Source: Candidatus Spyradosoma merdigallinarum
Lineage (GTDB): Bacteria; Verrucomicrobiota; Verrucomicrobiia; Opitutales; UBA953
Assembly: GCA_018713755.1 (NCBI GenBank)
Contig: DVOG01000176.1
Span: 1-6,767, forward strand
DNA: 6,767 nt
Direction of reading: 5' to 3'
Shown here: piece after piece, positions 1-5,895 of the stretch
Position numbering within the stretch: the first letter of the stretch is position 1
How the letters are laid out: the number at the start of each line of letters is the position of its first letter
Translations under genes and position numbers: made by a program
Notes under the pieces: model-generated
What the model saw: the letters and a program-made list of their open reading frames with translations, nothing else
The model's database searches: none
Told to the model about the DNA's origin: nothing

Positions 1-1835
1 GCGAGCGAATTGTCGACCGCCTTGAAGTTCATCTGGACGACTTCTTCGCCCTTCTTCGCGTAGGTTTTTTCAATGGACTTCTTGATTTGCGCGATCGCCT
101 CGTCCTTCGGGAGAATATTTGCGAGCGCGAAGAAGCACGCCTGCATGACGGTGTTCGTGCGGCCCTTCATGCCGGATTCCGCGGCGACGCGGGAGGCGTC
201 GATCACGAAGACCTTGAGCTTCTTGGCGATGATTTCTTCCTGCCATTCCTTGGAGAAGCGCTTCCACGTTTCTTCCGGCGAGAACGGCGAGTTCAGCAGC
301 ACCGTCGCGCCCTGCATCGTGTATTCGAGAATCGGCTGGCGGCCGATGAACACGTACTGCGAGCAGGCGACGAAGTTCGCCTTCTTGATGAGATAGGCCG
401 AGCGGATCGGGCGCGGCCCGAAGCGCAGGTGCGAAACCGTGGACGCGCCGGATTTCTTCGAGTCGTAGACGAAGTAGCCCTGCGCGTAGTTCGGCGTCTG
501 CTCGCCGATGATCTTGATGGAATTCTTGTTCGCGCCGACCGTGCCGTCCGCACCGAGCCCGACGAAAACCGCGCGCTTGACGTCGTCGGCTTCGATGTCG
601 AAGCTGTTGTCCCACGGGAGCGAAAGATGCGTGACGTCGTCGTAAATGCCGACGGTGAAGCGTTTTTTCGGCGCGTCTTTGGCGAGTTCGTCGTAGATGG
701 ACTTGACCATGCCCGGGTTGAACTCCTTGGAGCCGATCCCGTAGCGCCCGCCGATGATCGTCGGCATCGCGCCGCCGTTTTCGGCGTAGGCGGCGAAGAC
801 GTTGAGCAGGAGCGGTTCGCCGAGCGATCCGTTTTCCTTCGTGCGGTCGAGCACGGCGATTTTCTTCGCCGTCGCGGGAACGACCTTCAGGAACGCCTCG
901 GCGTCAAAAGGCAGGAACAGGCGCACTTTGACGAGACCGAGCTTTTCGCCCTTCGCGTTCAGCGCGTCGATCGTTTCTTCGATCGTTTCGCAGGACGATC
1001 CCATCGAGACGATGACGCGATCCGCGTCGGGCGCGCCGTAGTAATCATAGATGTGATACTGACGTCCGGTCGCCGCGGCGAACTTGTCCATCATTTCCTG
1101 GACGATTCCGGGAACGGCGTCGTAATACTTGTTGCCGGCTTCGCGGCCCTGGAAATAAACGTCCGGGTTCTGCGCCGTGCCGTGCACGCAGGGGCGTTCC
1201 GGCGACATGGCGCGGGCGCGGAACGCCGCGATGTCGTTTTCGTCGACGACGGCCTTGATGACGTCGTCCGAAATCGTTTCGATTTTCGAAACTTCGTGCG
1301 AAGTGCGGAACCCGTCGAAAAAGTGCATGAACGGCACGCGGGAACGCAGCGAAGCGGCGTGCGCGATGAGCGCGAAGTCCTGCGCCTCCTGCCCGGACGT
1401 GGAGTTGAGCATCGCGAAGCCCGTCGAGCGGCAGCTCATCACGTCGGAATGGTCGCCGAAGATGGAGAGCGCGTGCGTCGCCACGGCGCGCGCCGTCACG
1501 TGCATCGTGAACGGGATCAGCTCGCCGGCGATCTTGTACATGTTCGGAATCATCAGCAGGAGCCCCTGCGACGCGGTGAACGTCGTCGTCAGAGCGCCCG
1601 CGAGCAGCGAGCCGTGAACGGCGCCCGCCACGCCCGCTTCGGACTGAAGCTGTTCCACGACGGGAACGTTTTTCCAAAGATTGGGTACGCGCTTTGCGGC
1701 CCATTCGTCGCAGGACTCCGCCATCGGGGACGACGGCGTGATCGGGTAGATAGCGATGACTTCGCTGAGCCGATAAGCGACGGATGCGACCGCTTCGTTC
1801 GCGTCCATGGTTTTAAATTTGTGTGGATTTGCCAT
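1..1835 (-). CDS. nifJ: Pyruvate:ferredoxin (flavodoxin) oxidoreductase, N-terminal half
   Basis: Oxidises pyruvate and CoA to acetyl-CoA and CO2, passing electrons to ferredoxin or flavodoxin; a cytoplasmic thiamine-pyrophosphate/iron-sulfur enzyme central to anaerobic carbon metabolism. Seen: 611 codons read without a break from 1835 down to the window edge. Near the N-terminus is the pyruvate-binding motif YPITPSSPMAE (about residues 30-40), then TARAVATHALSIFGDHSDVM and SCRSTGFAML in domain I, SRVPFMHFFDGFRTSHEV, and in the third domain SGASTVSHLRFG, ending at MNFKAVDNSLA. The family is usually close to 1,170-1,200 residues, so the EKR segment, the ferredoxin domain and the TPP-binding domain lie outside the window. 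I chose ATG at 1835 because relatives have a short lead before the TMDxN motif; an in-frame ATG at 1808 is the alternative. No clear Shine-Dalgarno is present. It is divergent from tRNA-His, and no frameshift is seen. Confidence 0.95.
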   Translation of the reverse strand, partial: MANPHKFKTMDANEAVASVAYRLSEVIAIYPITPSSPMAESCDEWAAKRVPNLWKNVPVVEQLQSEAGVAGAVHGSLLAGALTTTFTASQGLLLMIPNMYKIAGELIPFTMHVTARAVATHALSIFGDHSDVMSCRSTGFAMLNSTSGQEAQDFALIAHAASLRSRVPFMHFFDGFRTSHEVSKIETISDDVIKAVVDENDIAAFRARAMSPERPCVHGTAQNPDVYFQGREAGNKYYDAVPGIVQEMMDKFAAATGRQYHIYDYYGAPDADRVIVSMGSSCETIEETIDALNAKGEKLGLVKVRLFLPFDAEAFLKVVPATAKKIAVLDRTKENGSLGEPLLLNVFAAYAENGGAMPTIIGGRYGIGSKEFNPGMVKSIYDELAKDAPKKRFTVGIYDDVTHLSLPWDNSFDIEADDVKRAVFVGLGADGTVGANKNSIKIIGEQTPNYAQGYFVYDSKKSGASTVSHLRFGPRPIRSAYLIKKANFVACSQYVFIGRQPILEYTMQGATVLLNSPFSPEETWKRFSKEWQEEIIAKKLKVFVIDASRVAAESGMKGRTNTVMQACFFALANILPKDEAIAQIKKSIEKTYAKKGEEVVQMNFKAVDNSL

Positions 1836-1944
1836 ATCGCCGTCAATGATGATGCGGGAACATCGTTTTTTCAAACTTTTTCCGACGCGAAGGCGCAGGT
1901 TCCCGCCGCGAAAATTCCGCGTTCCCGCCGCCGGCAAATCGAAA

Positions 1945-1973
1945 TTGACAACGCCGCGAAAAAAAGATTTTAT
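1945..1973 (+). promoter_or_regulatory. Sigma70-type promoter of tRNA-His
   Basis: A perfect -35 hexamer TTGACA (1945-1950) is followed after exactly 17 bases by TTTTAT (1968-1973), which matches 4 of 6 positions of TATAAT including the conserved second A/last T pair in positions 5-6. The predicted start near 1980 lies about 11 bases before the mature tRNA. Placement directly before a stable RNA supports it; transcription itself is inferred. Confidence 0.65.
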
Positions 1974-1990
1974 GTGCGGAACATTTTCAC

Positions 1991-2068
1991 GGTGGATGTA
2001 GCTCAGTTGGTCAGAGCATCGGATTGTGGTTCCGAGGGTCGCGAGTTCAAGTCTCGTCTTCCACCCCA
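1991..2068 (+). tRNA. tRNA-His (anticodon GTG)
   Basis: A full cloverleaf can be drawn. G-1 at 1991 faces C73 at 2065, the hallmark of bacterial tRNA-His read by HisRS. The acceptor stem is 1992-1998 with 2058-2064; the D stem is GCTC/GAGC (2001-2004 and 2014-2017). The anticodon stem TCGGA/TCCGA (2019-2023 and 2031-2035) encloses the anticodon GTG at 2026-2028. The variable loop has 5 bases, and the T stem GCGAG/CTCGT (2041-2045 and 2053-2057) has the loop TTCAAGT. CCA is encoded at 2066-2068. One oddity is that position 6 faces position 67 as T:T (1997 and 2059), a mismatch inside the acceptor stem. Confidence 0.97.
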
Positions 2069-2080
2069 TTTCCTTTCCGA

Positions 2081-2107
2081 AACGCCCGCGTTTTCGCGGG
2101 CGTTTTT
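2081..2107 (+). terminator. Intrinsic terminator of tRNA-His
   Basis: A perfect 10-bp stem AACGCCCGCG / CGCGGGCGTT (2081-2090 and 2095-2104) with a TTTT loop runs straight into a T tract (2103-2107). It begins 12 bases after the encoded CCA, so it ends the tRNA transcript and separates it from the ATPase gene downstream. Confidence 0.9.
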
Positions 2108-2127
2108 CGCGTCTTCGGAAAGACGCG
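2108..2127 (+). other. Second perfect hairpin behind the tRNA-His terminator
   Basis: An 8-bp perfect stem CGCGTCTT / AAGACGCG (2108-2115 and 2120-2127) with loop CGGA abuts the terminator directly. The T-run that follows (2140-2145) is about 13 bases away, too far for a standard terminator. It could be a backup terminator, an RNA-processing stem, or the 5' leader structure of the ATPase mRNA. Confidence 0.4.
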
Positions 2128-2185
2128 TTCCCGCGGCGCTTTTTTCATTTTACGTTTCGGAAAATCCGCTTCATCATTCGCCGCG

Positions 2186-2965
2186 ATGACAAAAATTTTC
2201 TCCATCGCCAACCAGAAAGGCGGCGTCGGCAAGACGACGACCGCCGTCAACCTGGCCTGCGGCCTCGCGCGGCGCGGCGTTCCCGCGCTGCTCGTCGACC
2301 TCGATTCGCAGGCGAACGCGACGAGCGCGCTCGGCTTCGCGAAAACCGAAGGCGCGAGCCTTTACGGCGCGCTCACGGGCGAGGCGCGGGCGGCGGAAAA
2401 AATCATCGCGACGGGAACGCCTAACCTCGACCTCATCCCGTCGGAAGTCGACATGGCGGCGGCGGAATCCGAGCTCCTGCAGAACGAAAACTATCTTTCC
2501 CGCCTGCGCGACGTGCTCGCGCCGATCCGCGATTCCGAAAAATACGCGGCGATCATTCTCGACTGCCCGCCCGCGCTCGGCATGCTTTCGATGAACAGCC
2601 TCGCGGCGGCGGATCACCTGCTCATCACGCTGCAGTGCGAATACCTCGCGATGGAAGGCCTGAGCCAGATTCTCAACGTCGTCGAGCAGATTCGCGGCGC
2701 GGGCGTCAATCCCGAACTGACGATCGGCGGCATCATCATGACGATGTTCGACGTGCGCACGAACCTCTCCCGCCAGGTCGTCGCGGAAGTGTCCAAGGCG
2801 TTCCCGCAGCTCGTCTTCAAAACGATGATCCCGCGCTCGATTCGGCTCGGCGAAGCACCCAGCCACGGGAAATCCATTTTCGACTACGACCCGAACAGCA
2901 CCGGCGCGGCGGCCTACGACGCGCTCGCGAAAGAAGTCTCCCGCCGTTTCGGTCTGAAAAAATAA
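2186..2965 (+). CDS. parA: ParA/Soj-family partitioning ATPase
   Basis: A deviant-Walker-A ATPase (MinD/ParA superfamily) that binds DNA non-specifically as an ATP dimer and, with a ParB partner, segregates chromosomes, plasmids or other cargo. Seen in 259 residues: the deviant Walker A KGGVGKTTT at 11-19 with the signature lysine K11; the A' box LLVDLDSQANAT at 35-46 (D40 and Q42 typical of Soj); Walker B IILDCPPALG at 123-132; and the late family block IPRSIRLGEAPSHGKSIFDYD near the C-terminus. It is the length of chromosomal Soj and lacks the N-terminal DNA-binding extension of P1-type ParA. ATG at 2186 is chosen because the Walker A motif starts about 10 residues in, as usual; the longer frame to 2024 would begin inside tRNA-His. 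No Shine-Dalgarno is visible. No parB follows; instead an amidase gene starts 19 nt later. It could be the chromosomal ParA with parB elsewhere, or an orphan ParA serving another cargo. Confidence 0.93.
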   Translation: MTKIFSIANQKGGVGKTTTAVNLACGLARRGVPALLVDLDSQANATSALGFAKTEGASLYGALTGEARAAEKIIATGTPNLDLIPSEVDMAAAESELLQNENYLSRLRDVLAPIRDSEKYAAIILDCPPALGMLSMNSLAAADHLLITLQCEYLAMEGLSQILNVVEQIRGAGVNPELTIGGIIMTMFDVRTNLSRQVVAEVSKAFPQLVFKTMIPRSIRLGEAPSHGKSIFDYDPNSTGAAAYDALAKEVSRRFGLKK

Positions 2966-2984
2966 TCCCCGCGAACAAAACGCC

Positions 2985-3857
2985 ATGAACGAAGAAAAAA
3001 TCTCCGTCGGACTCGTCCAGCTCGCCGCCGCGGAAACGCCGGCGGAAAATCTGCGTCGGACGGTCCCGCGCATCGAGGAAGCCGCCGCGCGCGGCGCGAA
3101 AATCGTCGGCCTGCAGGAAATGTTCACGACGAAATACTTCTGCATCGACGAAAATCCGGATCGCTTCGACCTCGCGGAGCCCATTCCCGCGGGAACGACG
3201 ACGCAGGAGCTCTGCCGCGTCGCGGCGCGGCTCGGCGTCGTCATCGTCGCGCCGATGTTCGAAGCGCGCGGGAGCGAAGTCTACCACAACACGGCGGCGG
3301 TCATCGACGCGGACGGAACCTTTCTCGGCAAATACCGCAAAATGCACATTCCGCAGGATCCGTGCTTCGAGGAAAAATTCTACTTCACGCCGGGAGACCT
3401 CGGTTTCCGCGCGTGGGAAACGGCGTTCGGAAAAATCGGCGTCTGCATCTGCTGGGACCAGTGGTTTCCCGAAGCCGCGCGCCTGACGGCGCTGGCGGGA
3501 GCGCAGATTCTTTTTTACCCGACGGCGATCGGCTGGCTTCCCGAGGAAAAGGCCGCGCTCGGCGCGGCGCAGCACTGCGCGTGGGAAACCGTGCAGCGCG
3601 GGCACGCCGTCGCCAACGGATGCTACGTCGCGGCGACGAACCGCGTCGGCGTCGAAGGGCGCACGGAATTCTGGGGACAGAGCTTCGTCGCGAATCCCTA
3701 CGGCGAAATCGTCGCGCGCGCGTCCGCGGACAAGGAGGAAGTCCTCGTCGCGGAATGCGATCTCGCGCTTCAGCGCGAGTTCCGCCGCATCTGGCCGTTC
3801 TTTCGCGACCGCCGCATCGACGCCTACGGCGAAATCACGCGGCGACTGCGCGACTGA
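2985..3857 (+). CDS. aguB: N-carbamoylputrescine amidase
   Basis: A carbon-nitrogen hydrolase (nitrilase superfamily) that splits N-carbamoylputrescine into putrescine, CO2 and ammonia, the last step of the agmatine route to polyamines; cytoplasmic. Seen in 290 residues, the normal family length: the catalytic triad Glu45 (in LQEMFTTKYF), Lys119 (in GKYRKMHIPQDP) and Cys156 (in GVCICWDQWFPEAAR), plus the block EKFYFTPGDLGF, strongly typical of AguB rather than of general amidases. The start at 2985 puts the first beta-strand SVGLVQL at residues 7-13, as expected. It begins 19 nt after the ParA-like gene and is probably co-transcribed, though the two share no obvious job. The usual partner, agmatine deiminase (aguA), is not in the window. 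No Shine-Dalgarno is seen. The specific substrate rests on family resemblance; a related nitrilase-type amidase is the fallback. Confidence 0.92.
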   Translation: MNEEKISVGLVQLAAAETPAENLRRTVPRIEEAAARGAKIVGLQEMFTTKYFCIDENPDRFDLAEPIPAGTTTQELCRVAARLGVVIVAPMFEARGSEVYHNTAAVIDADGTFLGKYRKMHIPQDPCFEEKFYFTPGDLGFRAWETAFGKIGVCICWDQWFPEAARLTALAGAQILFYPTAIGWLPEEKAALGAAQHCAWETVQRGHAVANGCYVAATNRVGVEGRTEFWGQSFVANPYGEIVARASADKEEVLVAECDLALQREFRRIWPFFRDRRIDAYGEITRRLRD

Positions 3858-3859
3858 AG

Positions 3860-3913
3860 CGCCCCGCGCGGAAGCGCGCGAAAACGTTCCCGCGCGGCGA
3901 CTTCTTTTTTTTT
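3860..3913 (+). terminator. Probable terminator after the amidase gene
   Basis: CGCGCGG (3865-3871) can pair with CCGCGCG (3890-3896), extended by CGC/GCG (3860-3862 with 3897-3899) across a CC bulge. A run of nine T (3905-3913) follows five bases after the stem. The loop (3872-3889) is long and GC-rich, so a competing local hairpin is possible. The T9 run just after a stop codon is the strongest argument. Confidence 0.5.
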
Positions 3914-3950
3914 CTGACCGCCCCGAAAAACGGAGCGCGAGGAGAAAGCC

Positions 3951-4448
3951 ATGGCGAAGAAAAAACGCTCGTTCCCGCCGGCGGCGAAGCGCGGCGCCCG
4001 CGTGCTGATTCTCGGCTCGCTGCCGGGCGAAGCGTCGCTGGCGAAAAACGAATATTACGCGTTCCCGCGCAACGCGTTTTGGGAAATCGCGGGAACGCTC
4101 TTCGGCTTTCCGCCGGACGCGCCCTACGCCGCGCGCATCGAGGCGCTGACCGACGCGGGCGCGGCGCTTTGGGACGTCGTCGGCGCGGGAACGCGCGACG
4201 GCAGTCTCGACAGCGGCATCCGCGACGTCGAGCCCAACGACGTTCCCGCGCTGCTCGAAGAATTTCCCGGCATCGAAAAAATCCTCTGCAACGGCGGCGC
4301 CGCGCATCGCCTGCTGAAAAAACATTTCCCCGAACTTTTCGCGCGGAAAAATCTCGCCGTTTTTCTTCTGCCCTCGACGAGCCCAGCCGCCGCGCGCCTT
4401 TCCCGCGAAGAGAAACTCGCCCGCTGGCGCGCCGCCCTCCTCGCCTGA
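3951..4448 (+). CDS. DNA-deoxyinosine/uracil glycosylase (UDG family 6, HDG type)
   Basis: A base-excision-repair enzyme of the uracil-DNA-glycosylase superfamily; family 6 members remove hypoxanthine (deaminated adenine) from DNA. Seen in 165 residues, a full-length single domain: motif 1 ILGSLPGEASL at 20-30; the block EYYAFPRNAFW at 34-44, whose Asn41 matches the catalytic Asn position; IEKILCNGGAAH at 108-119; and the DNA-intercalation motif LLPSTSPAAAR at 139-149. An AGGAGA Shine-Dalgarno (3940-3945) lies 5 bases before ATG at 3951, and the residues after the start (SFPP) match the usual family beginning. It follows a probable terminator, so it likely has its own promoter, which I cannot place. 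Oddity: five copies of the GCGGGAAC/GTTCCCGC word lie inside this short gene (3971, 4061, 4089, 4185, 4242). Exact substrate preference within the superfamily is inferred. Confidence 0.88.
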   Translation: MAKKKRSFPPAAKRGARVLILGSLPGEASLAKNEYYAFPRNAFWEIAGTLFGFPPDAPYAARIEALTDAGAALWDVVGAGTRDGSLDSGIRDVEPNDVPALLEEFPGIEKILCNGGAAHRLLKKHFPELFARKNLAVFLLPSTSPAAARLSREEKLARWRAALLA

Positions 4449-4482
4449 GCGCCTCAGAACGGCGTTCCCGCCCTCGCCGCTT

Positions 4483-4519
4483 CCGTTCCCGCGGCCTCCC
4501 CGAACAGAAGCGGGAACGG
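4483..4519 (+). terminator. Inverted pair of GCGGGAACG words, probable terminator
   Basis: CCGTTCCCGC (4483-4492) and GCGGGAACGG (4510-4519) are perfect 10-bp inverted repeats with a 17-base loop, followed by TTCTTCC (4520-4526). It lies 34 bases past the glycosylase stop and before the convergent methyltransferase end, a natural site for a terminator. The T tract is weak, so efficiency is uncertain. Both arms are copies of the word repeated throughout the window. Confidence 0.5.
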
Positions 4520-4592
4520 TTCTTCCGCCTCCGCGGCGCAAGCGCTTAAGCCGAGCCTGCGTCGAAAATCCAGAAAGCGGGGATATTTTCGA

Positions 4593-5348
4593 AATTTCAA
4601 TTTTGCGGGCGCGCGCGATTTCCAAAAAGCGTTGATCCTTCTCGATGCCGAGAAAGCGCCGGTTCAGCAGATTCGCGGCGATGCCCGTCGTCGCGCTTCC
4701 GGCGAACGGGTCGAGAATCCAAGCCCGTTCCCGCGTCGACGCCAGAATCATTCGCGCGAGAAGCGGGAGCGGCTTTTGCGTCGGGTGCTTCCCGCAGCGT
4801 TTCTCCCACGAAGCGGCCGCCGGCAAAGGCCACACGTCGCGCATCTGTTTTCCTCCGTTGAGTCCCCGCAGCAGCGCGTAATTGAAAAAATGAGGAATTT
4901 TCTCAGATTTGCGCGCCCAAACGACGAATTCGCTCGAATGCGTGAAACAGCGGCAGGACAAATTCGGCGGAGGATTCGTTTTCGCCCAGGTGACGATGTT
5001 CAGGAGCTTGAAATCCAACTCTTTCAAGATTCTGACGACGCTGAAAATGCTGTGATGCGTTCCGCTGATCCAAATCGTTCCCGCGGGCGCAAGTTTTTTG
5101 CGCGCTTCTTCGAGCCAAGCGCGCGTGAACGCTTCGTCCTCGCCCAAGCCGCGGGAACGATCCCAATCGCCTTTGTTCACGGAGACGACCTTGCCGGCAT
5201 GCACCGAAAATCCGTCGTTCGAAAGGAAATAAGGCGGATCCGCGAAAATCATGTCGAAAGCGAAATCGAACGAACGCAGCAGCTCGACGCAGTCGCCCTG
5301 CAGCAAGATGAAATCTTTGTCCGCCGATTTGAAAAAATTCGGGATCAT
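4593..5348 (-). CDS. dpnA: DpnA-like GATC DNA methyltransferase (class beta), no stop codon near its expected end
   Basis: Transfers a methyl group from S-adenosylmethionine to adenine; DpnA-type enzymes of DpnII systems act on GATC in single- as well as double-stranded DNA. Seen: FADPPYFLSNDGF with catalytic DPPY at 37-40, then VVSVNKGDWD, TIWISGTHHSIFS, TNPPPNLSCRCFTHSSE, GKQMRDVW, GKHPTQKP and the SAM-binding DPFAGSATTG at 213-222. Motif IV before motif I defines class beta. ATG at 5348 overlaps the nuclease stop (TGATG) and has AGGAAG (5359-5354) five bases upstream, indicating translational coupling. Conserved sequence ends near residue 252 (4593), about where relatives (roughly 260-280 residues) stop, but here the frame stays open to a TAA-class stop at 2817, antisense to three genes. 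A TGA in another frame lies at 4599-4597. The end given here is therefore the end of recognisable sequence, not a stop codon. A frameshift, a lost stop or a sequence error are all possible. Confidence 0.85.
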
Positions 5349-5878
5349 CAAGACTTCCTTTCCGAAACCGGCAACCCGAGCTTCCAAAGCGGAATGTGCT
5401 CGAAATAATAAAAACACCGAACGCTGATGATGTAGTCGAGCACGTCCTTGTATTGGGGCTGACGGAACCAGTCGCTCAGCAAATAAATGTATTCGACGTC
5501 AATGTTCGCCGGAGCGAGCAGCCGCGCATACTGCTTCTTTTTGAAGTCGCAGGTCTGCAGCTTCTCGTCGACGGATCCCGCGACACGCTGAAATTTGCAT
5601 TCGATGACGTAAAGCGTGTTGCGGACGATGACGAATATGCTGTCGTCCGGCAAAAGCTTCTTTGACACGTGCCGCCGCCAATCGATGCCGAGTTCTTCCA
5701 AAAATCCGTAAAATGCGTGTTTCTTGAAAATTCTCGCGATTTTCTCTCCGTTGAAAAAAACGTTCCCGTCGGAAACGGAATATCCCCGGTAGCCCTGAAG
5801 GAACGTCGCCAGATCCGTCTTTCCCTCAAACGCGAGCCCCGTCGCCGTATTCGCGCCGCCTCTTCCGCCTTCAATCAT
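5348..5878 (-). CDS. Type II restriction endonuclease, PD-(D/E)XK fold
   Basis: The cutting subunit of the restriction-modification operon; specificity for GATC is inferred from the two flanking methyltransferases. Seen in 176 residues: an N-terminal GGRGGANTATGLAFEGKTDL block (4-23) with a conserved-looking acidic residue E18, then KKLLPDDSIFVIVRNTLYVIECKFQ, in which PD at 77-78 and E93-C-K95 form a textbook PD-(D/E)XK metal-binding site, followed by VAGSVDEKLQTCDFKKKQY and YIYLLSDWF. No similarity to R.DpnII itself is evident to me, and it is much shorter than that enzyme (about 290 residues). ATG at 5878 is chosen for its AAAGG (5890-5886) seven bases upstream and because it follows the first methyltransferase stop by 17 bases; the frame extends further up but inside that gene. 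Its stop overlaps the next start. It is markedly AT-richer than its neighbours (20 G+C in 60 bases at 5701-5760), a sign of transfer. Confidence 0.85.
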   Translation of the reverse strand: MIEGGRGGANTATGLAFEGKTDLATFLQGYRGYSVSDGNVFFNGEKIARIFKKHAFYGFLEELGIDWRRHVSKKLLPDDSIFVIVRNTLYVIECKFQRVAGSVDEKLQTCDFKKKQYARLLAPANIDVEYIYLLSDWFRQPQYKDVLDYIISVRCFYYFEHIPLWKLGLPVSERKS

Positions 5879-5895
5879 GCGCGTGCCTTTCGTTT

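Noticed and set aside
91..98. GCGATCGC, the HIP1 word of cyanobacteria
   Set aside because: Noted at this one position only, so it is not the repeated word of this genome.
1836..1880. A minus-strand promoter for nifJ (TTGAAA, 17 bases, CATCAT)
   Set aside because: Only a moderate match, and it would leave almost no leader before the start; too weak to annotate.
2024..2185. An upstream in-frame start for the ParA-like protein
   Set aside because: It would begin inside tRNA-His and pass through its terminator; the Walker A spacing fits the ATG at 2186.
87..2189. A 700-codon plus-strand open frame across the nifJ region and tRNA-His
   Set aside because: It is antisense to a clearly conserved nifJ frame, runs through the tRNA, and gives an Arg/Asp/Val-rich low-complexity peptide with no recognisable motif. 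Long antisense frames are common in GC-rich genes.
3184..3195. The 12-bp palindrome TTCCCGCGGGAA inside the amidase gene
   Set aside because: It arises from one signal-word copy next to an Ile-Pro codon pair; no further structure around it supports a binding site.
3362..4549. A 395-codon plus-strand frame overlapping the amidase and glycosylase genes
   Set aside because: It is out of frame with two well-supported genes and is almost entirely Arg/Ala/Gly; a compositional shadow.
2817..4592. The run-on C-terminal part of the DpnA-like frame as a real protein domain
   Set aside because: It is exactly antisense to three conserved genes and shows no motif; kept only as an oddity about the missing stop.
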